A stretch of 64,000 nt of DNA from Nocardiopsis sp. N85 (GCF_028882275.1 NZ_JARBUT010000001.1:620001-684000); one strand, 5' to 3'; shown: positions 45,517-55,217, counted from the stretch's first letter. Notes: generated by a model not told the origin, from the letters alone. Numbers and translations are program-made.

Positions 45517-46179
45517 ATGCCGTCACGCGTGGTCGTCTTCGACTACGGGTCGGGCAACCTGCGCTCGGCCCAGCGCGCCATGGAGCGCACCGGCGCCGAC
45601 GTCACCGTCACCTCCGACCCGCACGCCGCCTTGGACGCCGACGGCCTGGTCGTCCCCGGCGTGGGCGCCTTCAGCGCCTGCATGGCGGGTCTGAAGGCGG
45701 CGCACGGCGACCGCATCATCGGCCGTCGTCTCGCCGGCGGACGCCCCGTCCTGGGCATCTGCGTCGGCATGCAGGTGCTCTTCGACAAGGGCGTGGAACG
45801 CGCCGACCCGCAGGCCGAGGACCAGGTCACCGACGGCTGTGGCGAATGGCCCGGAGCCGTCGAACGCCTGCACGCGCCGATCCTGCCCCACATGGGCTGG
45901 AACACCGTCCGTCCCCCGGAGGACTCGCGACTGTTCGCCGGGATCGGGCCGCAGGACCGCTTCTACTTCGTGCACTCCTACGCGGTGCGCGCCTGGGAGC
46001 TCGTTCCGCACGACCCGCGCATCGCCCCGCCCAAGGTCACCTGGGCCGAACACGGCGAGCCGTTCGTGGCCGCCGTCGAGAACGGCCCCCTGTGGGCCAC
46101 CCAGTTCCACCCGGAGAAGTCCGGCGACGCCGGGGCCCGCATCCTGGCCAACTGGGTCGCCACCCTCCCGCAGACATAG
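45517..46179 (+). CDS. hisH: Imidazole glycerol phosphate synthase glutaminase subunit HisH
   Basis: HisH hydrolyses glutamine to feed ammonia to HisF. The class I glutaminase triad is visible: Cys82 in LGICVGMQ, and His and Glu in TQFHPEKSG near residue 199. MGWNTV and [10 protein letters not shown] are HisH-specific. The 220-residue protein starts at ATG 45517 with GGGGAGG 6 nt upstream. Confidence 0.96.
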   Translation: MPSRVVVFDYGSGNLRSAQRAMERTGADVTVTSDPHAALDADGLVVPGVGAFSACMAGLKAAHGDRIIGRRLAGGRPVLGICVGMQVLFDKGVERADPQAEDQVTDGCGEWPGAVERLHAPILPHMGWNTVRPPEDSRLFAGIGPQDRFYFVHSYAVRAWELVPHDPRIAPPKVTWAEHGEPFVAAVENGPLWATQFHPEKSGDAGARILANWVATLPQT

Positions 46180-46209
46180 TTTTCGGACCAACGAGCACGA
46201 GAAGGCCCC

Positions 46210-46962
46210 ATGACCGGCGAGACCAACACGCCCGCACTCGAACTCCTGCCCGCCGTGGACGTCGCCGGCGGCCAGGCCGTCCAACTCGTCCAGGGCAAGG
46301 CCGGGTCGGGCGGACAGTACGGCGATCCCTTCGAGGCCGCGACGGCCTGGCAGGAGGCCGGCGCCGAGTGGATCCACCTGGTGGACCTGGACGCCGCCTT
46401 CGGCCGCGGCCACAACCGCGACCTGCTGCGCGACATCGTCGCCCGCCTCGACGTCAAGGTCGAGATGTCCGGCGGCATCCGCGACGACGAGTCGCTGGCC
46501 GCCGCCCTGGCCACGGGCTGTACCCGGGTCAACATCGGGACCGCCGCCCTGGAGAACCCCGAGTGGTGCGCGAAGATCATCGCCGAGCACGGCGACAAGA
46601 TCGCCATCGGCCTGGACGTGCGCGGCACCACCCTGGCCGCGCGCGGCTGGACCCGTGACGGCGGCGACCTCTTCGAGACCCTGGCGCGTCTGGAGTCGGA
46701 GGGCTGCGCCCGCTACGTCGTCACCGACGTCAACAAGGACGGCACCCTCAAGGGTCCCAACCTCGACCTGCTGCGCACCGTGTGCGAGCGCACCGACAAG
46801 CCCGTCGTGGCCAGCGGCGGCGTCTCCAGCCTGGCCGACCTGCGCGCCATCGCCGCGCTGGTCCCGCTGGGCGTGGAGGGCGCCATCATGGGCACCGCCC
46901 TGTACGAGGGCGCGTTCACCCTGGAGGACGCCCTGGCGACCGTCGCGGAGGCCGCCCGGTGA
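46210..46962 (+). CDS. priA: Dual-function isomerase PriA (HisA/TrpF activities)
   Basis: PriA is the actinobacterial (beta/alpha)8 isomerase that acts on ProFAR in histidine synthesis and on PRA in tryptophan synthesis. The 250-residue protein carries the first catalytic Asp in [10 protein letters not shown] (Asp17) and the second in [10 protein letters not shown], plus the VEMSGGIRD and GTAALENP phosphate loops. No separate trpF is seen beside trpC/B/A in this window, which supports the dual role. Its stop overlaps the hisF start. Confidence 0.95.
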   Translation: MTGETNTPALELLPAVDVAGGQAVQLVQGKAGSGGQYGDPFEAATAWQEAGAEWIHLVDLDAAFGRGHNRDLLRDIVARLDVKVEMSGGIRDDESLAAALATGCTRVNIGTAALENPEWCAKIIAEHGDKIAIGLDVRGTTLAARGWTRDGGDLFETLARLESEGCARYVVTDVNKDGTLKGPNLDLLRTVCERTDKPVVASGGVSSLADLRAIAALVPLGVEGAIMGTALYEGAFTLEDALATVAEAAR

Positions 46963-47732
46963 GTCTCGCGGTCCGTGTCATCCCCTGCCTGGACGTCGAC
47001 GCCGGCCGGGTGGTCAAGGGGATCAACTTCGAGAACCTGCGCGACGCGGGGGACCCCGTCGAGCTCGCCGGCACCTATGACGCCGGCGGTGCCGACGAAC
47101 TCACCTTCCTGGACGTCACCGCTTCCAGCGGCGACCGGGAGACCACCTACGACGTGGTGCGCCGCACCGCCGACCAGGTGTTCATCCCGCTCACCGTCGG
47201 CGGCGGCGTGCGCACCACCGAGGACGTCGACCGGTTGCTGCGCGCCGGGGCCGACAAGGTGGGCGTCAACACCGCGGCGATCGCCCGCCCCGAACTCATC
47301 CGTGAGATCGCCGAGCGGTTCGGCCGACAGGTCCTGGTGCTCTCGGCGGACGTCCGCCGAGTCCGCGAGGGCGACGCCCCCACCCCCAGCGGGTTCGAGG
47401 TGACCACGCACGGCGGTCGTCGGGGCACCGGCGTCGACGCCCTGGACTGGTGCGAACGCGCCGCCGAGCTGGGCGCGGGGGAGATCCTCCTCAACTCGAT
47501 GGACGCCGACGGCACCAAGCGCGGCTTCGACCTGGAACTGATCCGCGCGGTGCGGGCCCGGGTGGGGGTTCCGCTCATCGCCTCCGGCGGCGCGGGCGCG
47601 GTCGAGCACTTCGCCCCGGCCGTCGACGCGGGTGCCGACGCGGTCCTGGCCGCCACGGTGTTCCACTTCGGCGAGTTCACCATCGCCGACGTGAAGGAGA
47701 GCCTGCGCGGGGCGGGTCACACCGTCCGCTGA
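46959..47732 (+). CDS. hisF: Imidazole glycerol phosphate synthase cyclase subunit HisF
   Basis: HisF makes IGP and AICAR from PRFAR using ammonia from HisH. Catalytic Asp residues appear in [15 protein letters not shown] and in the LSADVRR segment. The phosphate loops GGGVRT and SGGAGAVEH are present. GTG 46959 overlaps the priA stop (GTGA). The stop codon lies inside an 18-bp direct repeat. Confidence 0.96.
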   Translation: MSLAVRVIPCLDVDAGRVVKGINFENLRDAGDPVELAGTYDAGGADELTFLDVTASSGDRETTYDVVRRTADQVFIPLTVGGGVRTTEDVDRLLRAGADKVGVNTAAIARPELIREIAERFGRQVLVLSADVRRVREGDAPTPSGFEVTTHGGRRGTGVDALDWCERAAELGAGEILLNSMDADGTKRGFDLELIRAVRARVGVPLIASGGAGAVEHFAPAVDAGADAVLAATVFHFGEFTIADVKESLRGAGHTVR

Positions 47733-47765
47733 CCACGACCCGTCCGCTGACCACGACCCGTCCGC
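47723..47765. repeat. 18-bp tandem duplication across the hisF stop codon
   Basis: CGTCCGCTGACCACGACC occurs at 47723-47740 and again at 47741-47758, with a further partial copy to 47765. The first copy includes the hisF TGA, so the stop-codon context is duplicated. It leads straight into the downstream hairpin. Confidence 0.9.
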
Positions 47766-47796
47766 GGCCCGTTCCCGCTCCGGGAACGGGCCGCGG
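47762..47796 (+). terminator. Terminator-like hairpin after hisF
   Basis: CCGCGGCCCGTTCCC (47762-47776) pairs perfectly with the 15 bases 47782-47796 over a 5-nt loop. No T-tract. It separates the his operon from the ABC exporter genes. The rest of the 450-bp gap to 48182 shows no gene; the exporter promoter is probably in 47900-48150 but I cannot place it. Confidence 0.65.
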
Positions 47797-48182
47797 ATAC
47801 GGATCCCCCGTGTCGTGGTCGGGCCGACGGGTGGCAGACACGAGTGGAAGCGGTGACACCGGCGTCGTCGACCGCGCCTTCCGTGCCCCGGCCGGTCATC
47901 GAGGCCACCGCGGATCCCGTCTCCGCGGGCGCCCGCCCCTCTTCCCGGGCCCGCGCACCGTCCCGTTCCATCGTCCCCTGGACGGAATAGCACCGATCCG
48001 CCCGACGCTGAAACAATCCGGTGGAACCTGTCGGTGCCGCTGGATAGGTTGGCACGACACGCGCCCCGTGCCCTTCGGCATGCCCGAAAGGACGCGGGGC
48101 GCCATCGTCGATCCGCGCCGGGAACCCTCCCACGAGGAGCACGCGCCCGGCCGCGCACAGGACCCAGGAGAACGGGACGCGT

Positions 48183-50162
48183 ATGGCGCAGGGCACGGCA
48201 ACAGCGGGAACGCACACGGAGGAGGAAGCCGACGCCTCACCCGACACCGCGCACAGAGGGGTGTTCGGCCGGGGCATGAGGGTGCTGTGGGTCGCCGCCC
48301 GCACCGAACCGTGGATCTTCACCGTCGCCGTCCTCGGCGCCATGTTGCACGCGGCCGTCACCGTCGGTTCGGCCTCCGTCCTCGGACACCTCACCGACGC
48401 CACCATCATCCCGGCCTTCGCCCAGGGGGCCACCACCACCGGGGCCCTCGTCGCGGCCGCCGCCCTGCTCATGGCCGTCGGCCTGGGCAAGGCCATCGGC
48501 ATCGCCATGCGCCGCATGCTCGCGGCCCTCATGCAGTTCCGCCTCCAGGCCCGCTACCGCCGCTCCGTCGCCCGCAAGTACCTCGAACTGCCCCTGGCCT
48601 GGCACCACCGCCACCCCACCGGGCGGCTCCTCTCCAACGCCAACGCCGACGTCGAGGCGGCCTGGCAGCCCCTGGCACCCCTGCCCATGGCCGTGGGCAG
48701 CGTCTTCATGCTCGTCATCGCCGCCGTCGCGATGCTCGTCACCGACCCCGTCCTGGCCCTGGTCGCCTTCGTCGTCTTCCCCGTCCTGGTCCTGGCCAAC
48801 GTCATCTTCCAGCGCCGCGTCTCACCCATGGCCTCCCGCGCCCAGGCACTGCGCGCCGAGGTCAGCGGTGTCGCCCACGAGTCCTTCGACGGCGCCCTCG
48901 TCGTCAAGACCCTCGGCCGCGAGGACACCGAGACCGAACGCTTCACCGAATCCGCCCACCGCCTGCGCGACGCCCTCATCCAGGTCGGTCGGCTGCGCTC
49001 CATGTTCGACCCCGTCATGGAGGCCCTGCCCAACTTCGGCGTCCTGGCCGTCCTCCTCCTGGGCATGTGGCGGCTGTCCACCGGCGACATCGAACCCGGC
49101 GACCTCGTCCAGATCGCCTTCCTGTTCACCCTGCTGTCCCTGCCCATCCGCTCCTTCGGCTGGATCCTGGGCGATCTGCCCCGCAGTGTCGTGGGCTGGG
49201 ACCGCGTCCAGTCCGTCCTGCGCTCGGAGGGCTCCATGGAGCACGGCGACCGCGTCCTCGCCGACAGCCCCACGGGCATCGCGCTGAGCGTCCGCGACGT
49301 CGTCTTCTCCTACGCCGACTCCTACGACACCGACGGCCGCGACCTCATGGACGACCACGAGGGCGGGCCCCGCGCCGTCGTCCTCGGCGGCGTCGACCTG
49401 GACATCGCCCCCGGCCGCACCGTCGCCCTCGTCGGCCCTACCGGTTCGGGCAAGTCCACGCTCACCACCGTCCTCATGCGCCTGGTCGACCCCGACGCCG
49501 GGACGGTCTCCTACGACGGTGTCGACGTGCGCGACCTGGCCCGCGACCAGATCCCCCGCCACGCCGCACTCGTCCCCCAGAGCACCTTCGTGTTCGAGGA
49601 CAGCGTCCGCGGCAACGTCACCCTGGGCGAGGACATCGACGACGAGCGGGTGTGGGCCGCCCTGCGGCTGGCCCGCGCCGACGGGTTCGTCGCCGAACTC
49701 GACGGCGGCCTCGACGCGCCCCTGGGGGAGAAGGGCACCACCCTGTCCGGCGGCCAACGTCAGCGTCTCGCCCTGGCCCGTGCCGTGGTCCGGCGCCCCC
49801 GGCTGCTCATCATGGACGACGCCACCTCCGCCGTGGACCCGCAGATCGAAGCCCAGATCCTCGCCGGCCTGCGCGAACGCGACGCCGCCGCCACCGTGGT
49901 CGTCGTCGCCTACCGGCGCGCCACCATCGAACTCGCCGACGAGGTCGTCTACCTCGAACAGGGCCGTGTCCTGGCCCGCGGCGCCCACGCCGAACTCCTG
50001 GAGACCTCACCCGGCTACAACAGGCTCGTGACCGCCTACGAGCGCGCCTCCGCCGAGAACGACGCCGAGCACGCCCCCCTCCCGGAGGGCCCCGCCCCCG
50101 TCGACCCCACCCGCCGAGCCGCGGTCCGCGGCGACGACCTCACCGAGGAGACGAGCCGATGA
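48183..50162 (+). CDS. ABC exporter half-transporter, degenerate-site subunit
   Basis: The 659-residue protein fuses a six-helix type IV (B-type exporter) membrane domain (about residues 30-340) to a nucleotide-binding domain. Walker A GPTGSGKST and signature LSGGQRQR are intact, but the catalytic Glu after Walker B is Asp (Asp546 in LLIMDDATS) and the H-loop His is Tyr (Tyr577 in VAYRR). That marks the degenerate partner of a heterodimeric exporter. An acidic insertion (DSYDTDGRDLMDDHEGG) precedes Walker A. It overlaps the next gene by 4 bp. The substrate is unknown (lipid, peptide or drug). Confidence 0.93.
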   Translation: MAQGTATAGTHTEEEADASPDTAHRGVFGRGMRVLWVAARTEPWIFTVAVLGAMLHAAVTVGSASVLGHLTDATIIPAFAQGATTTGALVAAAALLMAVGLGKAIGIAMRRMLAALMQFRLQARYRRSVARKYLELPLAWHHRHPTGRLLSNANADVEAAWQPLAPLPMAVGSVFMLVIAAVAMLVTDPVLALVAFVVFPVLVLANVIFQRRVSPMASRAQALRAEVSGVAHESFDGALVVKTLGREDTETERFTESAHRLRDALIQVGRLRSMFDPVMEALPNFGVLAVLLLGMWRLSTGDIEPGDLVQIAFLFTLLSLPIRSFGWILGDLPRSVVGWDRVQSVLRSEGSMEHGDRVLADSPTGIALSVRDVVFSYADSYDTDGRDLMDDHEGGPRAVVLGGVDLDIAPGRTVALVGPTGSGKSTLTTVLMRLVDPDAGTVSYDGVDVRDLARDQIPRHAALVPQSTFVFEDSVRGNVTLGEDIDDERVWAALRLARADGFVAELDGGLDAPLGEKGTTLSGGQRQRLALARAVVRRPRLLIMDDATSAVDPQIEAQILAGLRERDAAATVVVVAYRRATIELADEVVYLEQGRVLARGAHAELLETSPGYNRLVTAYERASAENDAEHAPLPEGPAPVDPTRRAAVRGDDLTEETSR

Positions 50163-52009
50163 GCGCGCCCACCCGCACCCGGGACCGTGGTGAACCCACC
50201 GTCGACGGGAGCGACGCGCCGACGCGCGCCGATTCCTCGGTGTCCCTGCACCGGTCCACCGGCTCGGCCATGGACACCCTCCGCCGCGGCCTGCGCCTGT
50301 CCCCGGAGTTCGCCAAGGGGCTGTGGCTGACCCTGGTGTTCGCGGTCGTCGCGACCGTCGGCAAGGTCGTCGTGCCCGTCGCCGTCCAACAGATCATCGA
50401 CAACGGCCTCGTCACCGAGGGCGGCCCCGACCTCGGGTTCGTCGCCCGGATGGTCGGCGTCTGCGCCGCCCTGCTCGCCGGCACCATGGTCTGCTCGTAC
50501 CTGATGAACGTGCGCCTGTACAAGGCCACCGAGTCGGGGCTGGCGACCCTGCGGCGCAAGGCCTTCCGTCACGTCCACGACCTGTCCGTCCTCACCCAGA
50601 ACAGCGAGCGCAAGGGCGCCCTGGTCTCCCGCGTCACCAGCGACGTCGACCAGATCAGCATGTTCATGCAGTGGGGAGGCATCCTCCTCATCGTCAGCAC
50701 CGGGCAGCTCCTCGTCGCCACCACCCTCATGGCGGTGTACTCCTGGCAGCTCACCATCGTCGTGTGGGTCTGCTTCCTGCCGCTGCTGTTCGGTGTGCGC
50801 TGGCTCCAAAGGCTCCTGTCGAAGGCCTACCTGAAGGTCCGCGAGCGCACCGGCGACATGCTCGGCGTCATCGGCGAGACGGTCATGGGCGCCGCCGTCA
50901 TCCGCGCCCACGGCACCGAGGAGCGCACCGCCGACCGCATCGACACGTCCGTCCTGGCCACCCGGCGCGCCCAGGTGCGCGCACAGCGCCTGTCCGTGGC
51001 GGTCTCCCCGTTCGCCGAGATCGTCTCCGCGGTCGGCAACACCGCGGTCGTCCTCATCGGCGTGTGGTTGGGTCTGGACGGCGACCTCACCGCCGGCCGC
51101 CTCATCGCGTTCCTGTTCCTGATGACCCTGTTCATCCAGCCGATGATGATGGCCACCGAGATCTTCAACGAGGCCCAGAACGCCATCGCCGGTTGGCGCC
51201 GGGTCCTGGGCGTCCTGGACACCGTCCCCGACATCGCCGACCCCGGCGAGGCCGGCCGGGTCCTGCCGCGCGGACCCGTCCGGGTCGACTTCGACCACGT
51301 GACCTACTCCTACCCCGACGGCCCCGTCGTCCTGGACGACGTGTCCGTGGAGATCGCCCCCGGCACCCGGCTCGCCGTGGTGGGGGAGACGGGTTCGGGC
51401 AAGACCACCTTCGTCAAGCTCCTCACCCGTCTGATGGACCCCGAGCACGGCACCGTCCTGTTGGACGGGGTCGACCTGCGCGACGTCGCGTTCTCCTCAC
51501 TGCGCGGACGCGTCGTCATGGTCCCGCAGGAGGGCTTCCTCTTCGACAGTTCCCTGGGCGACAACATCCGCTTCGCCCGCCCCGAGAGCACCGACGCCGA
51601 ACTGGAGACCGCCATCACCGACCTGGGTCTCGCGGAGTGGCTCGACAGTCTCGCCCACGGTCTGGACACCCCGGTGGGCCAGCGCGGTGAGTCCCTGTCG
51701 GCGGGCGAGCGCCAGCTCGTCGCGCTCATCCGCGCCTATGTCGCCGACCCCGACCTGCTGGTCCTGGACGAGGCGACCTCCGCCGTCGACCCGCACACCG
51801 AGATGCGCATCCAGCGCGCTCTGGACCGGCTCACCCGGGGGCGCACCTCCGTGGCCATCGCGCACCGCCTGTCCACCGCCGAGGCCGCCGACCGCGTCCT
51901 GGTGTTCGACGACGGGCGCATCGTCCAGAGCGGTTCCCACACCGAACTGGTCGCCCGGCCGGGCGTCTACGCCGACCTGTACGCCTCCTGGGTGCGCTCC
52001 TCGGCGTGA
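50159..52009 (+). CDS. ABC exporter half-transporter, catalytic subunit
   Basis: The 616-residue partner of the preceding protein has the same membrane-plus-NBD layout. Its NBD is canonical: Walker A GETGSGKTT, signature LSAGERQL, Walker B LLVLDEATS with Glu538, and H-loop His569 in AIAHRLS. The subunit therefore supplies the catalytic Glu and His that its partner lacks. ATG 50159 overlaps the upstream stop, fixing equal expression of the two subunits. Confidence 0.94.
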   Translation: MSAPTRTRDRGEPTVDGSDAPTRADSSVSLHRSTGSAMDTLRRGLRLSPEFAKGLWLTLVFAVVATVGKVVVPVAVQQIIDNGLVTEGGPDLGFVARMVGVCAALLAGTMVCSYLMNVRLYKATESGLATLRRKAFRHVHDLSVLTQNSERKGALVSRVTSDVDQISMFMQWGGILLIVSTGQLLVATTLMAVYSWQLTIVVWVCFLPLLFGVRWLQRLLSKAYLKVRERTGDMLGVIGETVMGAAVIRAHGTEERTADRIDTSVLATRRAQVRAQRLSVAVSPFAEIVSAVGNTAVVLIGVWLGLDGDLTAGRLIAFLFLMTLFIQPMMMATEIFNEAQNAIAGWRRVLGVLDTVPDIADPGEAGRVLPRGPVRVDFDHVTYSYPDGPVVLDDVSVEIAPGTRLAVVGETGSGKTTFVKLLTRLMDPEHGTVLLDGVDLRDVAFSSLRGRVVMVPQEGFLFDSSLGDNIRFARPESTDAELETAITDLGLAEWLDSLAHGLDTPVGQRGESLSAGERQLVALIRAYVADPDLLVLDEATSAVDPHTEMRIQRALDRLTRGRTSVAIAHRLSTAEAADRVLVFDDGRIVQSGSHTELVARPGVYADLYASWVRSSA

Positions 52010-52019
52010 GGGGCCGCGC

Positions 52020-53036
52020 TCACCGACCCGGCGAACCCCACCAGTGGGCCGCCAGCAGGCCCGGGACCACGGTCTCGGCCATGAGGGAGACGTCCGGGTC
52101 GGTGTCGCCCGGGTAGCGCACCGTCAGCTCCGCCCCCGGCACGCGTTCGCGGCCGGGGGTGGGGCCCACCGCCACGAACCGGCCCCGCAGCTGCCCCAGG
52201 TGTTCGGAGAACCGTTCGTCGTAGGTGGAACCGGCGAACAGCAACGCCCGATAGTCCGTCCGGGCCGCCATGTACCGGTCGGTGTGCGACCACTCCCCGG
52301 TCTCGCACGTCCGCGCCACCATCACCGGGCCCTTGCGCAGCAACTGCGCGCCCTGCACGGCCGACACCGTCCGCTCGGCCGGCGCCACCAGGTGCACACC
52401 GTGCGACGAGGTCAACGCCTCGGCGGCCTCCGGAACCCACGTGGGCGCCGACGACGTCAACGCCTGCACCGCGTTGGCCGTCCGCCGCAACAGCCCCGGC
52501 AGGGTCCGGCTGCTCCCCAGTACCGGCGCCCCCAGCCGGTGCCCCAGCAGCAACGCCAGCGCCAACGCGTGCTGGTAGGCGCGGCATCCCAGCCCCGCCT
52601 CCTCCGCGCCGGCGTGCAACGGGACCAGCAGGTCCGCGTACCGCGCCACCACCGCGTCGGTGTCCGCCGCCAGCACCACCACCGGGGAACGGCCCACGTA
52701 CCGGTCCAGGGCCGTGCACAACTCGCGCTGGCCTCCGCCCAGGCTCACGCCCACCACCAGGGTCTCCGGCCCGGCGGGGGGCTCCTGCGCCGACGCCGAG
52801 GAGTCCGCGAACGCGCCGATCCCCGCCAGCCGCAGCCGGGCCGCCGCGACCTCGCACACGCCCCGGGCCGCCCCGATCCCCAGGAGGCGCACCGCCGCCG
52901 GCTCGTCGTCCAGCAACGCCGGCAACGCCGCGTAGGGGTCCCGGCGCGGAAAACGGTCGGCGAGCGCGGTCAAGGCGGCGGGCATTCCCGCCAGGTCGGC
53001 GGCCAGCGCCTCTGCGGTCACGGGAGACCCCCACAT
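52020..53036 (-). CDS. SIS-domain protein (sugar isomerase-type)
   Basis: The 338-residue protein has two SIS-like halves with glycine-rich sugar-phosphate loops ([43 protein letters not shown]) resembling GlmS or phosphoglucose isomerase-type proteins, but no catalytic assignment is possible. Actinobacterial relatives of this kind are often called bifunctional phosphoglucose/phosphomannose isomerase-like. ATG 53036 is chosen; GTG 53075, just after a TAGAGT box, would add 13 residues and could be a leaderless start. It is divergent from hisI. Confidence 0.82.
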   Translation of the reverse strand: MWGSPVTAEALAADLAGMPAALTALADRFPRRDPYAALPALLDDEPAAVRLLGIGAARGVCEVAAARLRLAGIGAFADSSASAQEPPAGPETLVVGVSLGGGQRELCTALDRYVGRSPVVVLAADTDAVVARYADLLVPLHAGAEEAGLGCRAYQHALALALLLGHRLGAPVLGSSRTLPGLLRRTANAVQALTSSAPTWVPEAAEALTSSHGVHLVAPAERTVSAVQGAQLLRKGPVMVARTCETGEWSHTDRYMAARTDYRALLFAGSTYDERFSEHLGQLRGRFVAVGPTPGRERVPGAELTVRYPGDTDPDVSLMAETVVPGLLAAHWWGSPGR

Positions 53037-53143
53037 CGTCCTGTTCGGGCCGCCCCGGGCGGCGGCCTCGCGCACGCACTCTAACCCCCCGGGGAGAGCG
53101 CCCCGGTGACGCGGGCCCGAGGGCCGCCCATAACCTGGAGGGC

Positions 53144-53488
53144 ATGAGTGTCACCAGCCTCGATCCGGCCATCGCCGCCCGACTCAAGCGCACCGAGGAC
53201 GGTCTCGTCCCCGCCGTCGTGCAGCAGCACGACACGGGCGAGGTCCTCATGCTCGCCTGGATGGACGACGAGGCGCTGCACCGCACCCTCACCACCGGGG
53301 CCGCCACCTACTGGTCGCGCAGTCGCGGCGAGTACTGGGTCAAGGGGGCCACCTCCGGCAACACCCAGCGTGTGGTGTCTGTCGCACTCGACTGTGACGG
53401 CGACACCCTGCTGCTCCGCGTCGAGCAGACCGGGGCCGCCTGTCACACCGGTGACCGCACCTGCTTCGACGCGGGACGGCTGCTGTGA
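53144..53488 (+). CDS. hisI: Phosphoribosyl-AMP cyclohydrolase HisI
   Basis: HisI opens the purine ring of PR-AMP, the third step of histidine synthesis. The 114-residue protein has [25 protein letters not shown], the Mg-binding LDCDGDTLL and the zinc-ligand CHTGDRTCF region. It is a stand-alone cyclohydrolase without the HisE pyrophosphohydrolase. TAACCT (53131-53136) lies 7 nt before the ATG and GGAGG is too close to the ATG to serve as a ribosome site, so the mRNA is likely leaderless. The stop overlaps the next gene. Confidence 0.95.
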   Translation: MSVTSLDPAIAARLKRTEDGLVPAVVQQHDTGEVLMLAWMDDEALHRTLTTGAATYWSRSRGEYWVKGATSGNTQRVVSVALDCDGDTLLLRVEQTGAACHTGDRTCFDAGRLL

Positions 53489-54189
53489 CCTCTCCCACGC
53501 CCCGGGCCCGCCGCGAATACGGGATCGCCGTCGTCGGCCTGGTCGTCGGCGCCGCGCTCCTGCTCGCCTCGGCCGGGCGCGTGTGGGCCACCGGCGACCT
53601 CACCGCCACCGGGCCGGTCTCCGCCGCCCCGGTCGAGGTCACCGGCGCGGACCTCACCGGCGTCCTGAGCGGTATCGGCTGGGCCGGTCTGGCCGGGATC
53701 GCCGGGCTCCACGCCGCCCGCGGACGGCTCCGGCGCCTCATCGGCGCCCTCCTGGCCCTGGGCGGCGTCCACAGCCTCATCGCCGTCGCCGGCGCCGTGC
53801 GCCCGGAGGCGCTCACCGCCGCCGTCGACGACGCCGCCTCCGTCGGCGCGGCCCGGGCCGACGGGGTGCCCGACCTCATCGTCGTCGGCCCCGCCATGGC
53901 CGCGGCGGGCGCCGTCCTGCTCTTCCTGGTCGGCGTCCTCGCGCTGGTGCGCGCCCCCTCATGGCCCGGTATGGGGAACCGGTACGATCGGGACGCCGCA
54001 CCGCGCGCGGACCACACCTCGACACCCGCCGACCTGTGGAGATCTCTCGACGCCGGTGACGACCCCACACTCGACGCCCCCGGTGGCGACACGGCCCCCG
54101 CGCAGCCCGCGGGACGTGCCGCCACCGGGGACGGCACCGAACCCGCACAGCCGACCGCCCGGTCGGCCGACTCGAAGGAGAAGCCCTGA
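53485..54189 (+). CDS. Trp biosynthesis-associated membrane protein (TIGR02234 type)
   Basis: The 234-residue protein has four hydrophobic helices (about residues 13-32, 55-75, 84-103 and 131-152) and an acidic, Ala/Thr-rich cytoplasmic tail. Such proteins are found beside trp genes in actinobacteria and are called tryptophan-associated membrane proteins; the function is unknown. It usually follows trpE, which is missing here. GTG 53485 overlaps the hisI stop, so it is expressed with hisI. Confidence 0.85.
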   Translation: MTSPTPRARREYGIAVVGLVVGAALLLASAGRVWATGDLTATGPVSAAPVEVTGADLTGVLSGIGWAGLAGIAGLHAARGRLRRLIGALLALGGVHSLIAVAGAVRPEALTAAVDDAASVGAARADGVPDLIVVGPAMAAAGAVLLFLVGVLALVRAPSWPGMGNRYDRDAAPRADHTSTPADLWRSLDAGDDPTLDAPGGDTAPAQPAGRAATGDGTEPAQPTARSADSKEKP

Positions 54190-54461
54190 TGTCCGCTGAT
54201 GAACACCACGACGACCACGGCAACACCGTCTCCGCCTGGTTCCTCACCGTTTCCTGGATCGTCGCCTGGTCCGTCGCGGCCGTGGCCATCATCTTCGGTG
54301 GCGACCTCATCACCTGGGTCGTCGTCGGCCTGGTCGCCAGCGTCGTGCTGGCGGTCGTCGCCGGTGTGATGAAGAAGGCGGGCCTGGGCCGCAAGGAGCC
54401 GCGCCCGGTGCCGCCGACCCGTGAGGAGTGGGAGGCGGCCAACAAGAAGGCCGTCGCGTAG
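54189..54461 (+). CDS. HGxxPAAW-family small membrane protein
   Basis: The 90-residue protein begins with a His/Asp-rich stretch and HGNTVSAW, the variant of the HGxxPAAW motif that names this actinobacterial family, followed by two transmembrane helices and a basic, Pro-rich end. Members lie between hisI/trpE and trpC. The role is unknown. The ATG overlaps the preceding stop by one base. Confidence 0.85.
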   Translation: MSADEHHDDHGNTVSAWFLTVSWIVAWSVAAVAIIFGGDLITWVVVGLVASVVLAVVAGVMKKAGLGRKEPRPVPPTREEWEAANKKAVA

Positions 54462-54772
54462 ACCTTTCCCGCTTCTCGGGGGACCCGCCCATGGGATCTT
54501 GCGGCCACATCCGGACAGAACCGGCAAATTCGCAGCTCACAACGACTGAGTAACGGAAAATGGACGAAGGTCCCATGGGGCGGGTAGATTCACCTCCACC
54601 GGCCGTGACCGTCGTGCATACCGACTGGTGGTCCGCCCCCGCGGTCTGGCAACATGCGTATTCGTCCGCGGCGTGAACGCACCGGTGAACCGACCCTGGC
54701 CCATGTCGGTCCGCGTGCCCTGCCACACGCCGCGTTCCGCAACCCTTGTCCACATTCTGGAAAGTTGTTCTC
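54462..54772 (+). other. 311-bp gap with a long-range inverted repeat
   Basis: ACCCGCCCATGGGA (54483-54496) is matched by TCCCATGGGGCGGGT (54571-54585), an inverted repeat with one bulged base and an approximately 74-nt AT-richer loop. No gene is convincing here. A transcript end for the hisI operon and the promoter of the CD225 gene probably lie in this gap. Confidence 0.5.
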
Positions 54773-55126
54773 ATGAGCTATGGTCCCCCGCCCCCCGCCG
54801 GTCCCCCCGGATACGGTCCGCCCGGTGGCGGTTACGGCCCGCCCCCCGGCTCCACCCCGCCGGACAACGGCCTCACCTGGGCCATCGTCGCCATCTTCTG
54901 CTGCTGGCCGTTCGCCATCCCGGCCCTCATCAACGCGACCAAGGTCAACGACCTGTGGAACCGCGGTGACCAGGCCGGCGCGCTGGAGGCCCAGGCCCAG
55001 GCGAAGAAGTGGACCAAGTGGGCCTTCATCTCCGCGGGCATCATGTGGGGCCTCATCATCGTCTTCTACATCCTGATCTTCGTGCTCTTCGGTGCCGCCA
55101 TGACGGCGTCCACCACCACCTACTGA
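54773..55126 (+). CDS. CD225/dispanin-family membrane protein 1
   Basis: The 117-residue protein has a Pro/Gly/Tyr-rich N-terminal tail (about residues 1-38), then the CD225 pattern: helix AIVAIFCCWPFAIPALINATKV, a GDQAGALEAQAQAKKW loop and a second helix. CD225 proteins include animal IFITM/dispanins; bacterial members have no established role. The cysteine pair at the helix end is typical. ATG 54773 has GGAAAG about 9 nt upstream. It is the first of three paralogues here. Confidence 0.88.
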   Translation: MSYGPPPPAGPPGYGPPGGGYGPPPGSTPPDNGLTWAIVAIFCCWPFAIPALINATKVNDLWNRGDQAGALEAQAQAKKWTKWAFISAGIMWGLIIVFYILIFVLFGAAMTASTTTY

Positions 55127-55144
55127 CGGACGCCGGTAGGGCCC

Positions 55145-55188
55145 TCTGCCCCCGTACGCCGGACGGCGTCCGGGGGCAGAACCCTTTT
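55145..55188 (+). terminator. Terminator after CD225 protein 1
   Basis: TCTGCCCCCG (55145-55154) pairs with CGGGGGCAGA (55171-55180); inside, ACGCC pairs with GGCGT. A short CCCTTTTCC follows. The long interrupted stem with a T4 run indicates a working terminator. Confidence 0.8.
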
Positions 55189-55217
55189 CCACCCCATCGA
55201 CCCTTAAGCTGGTTCAC

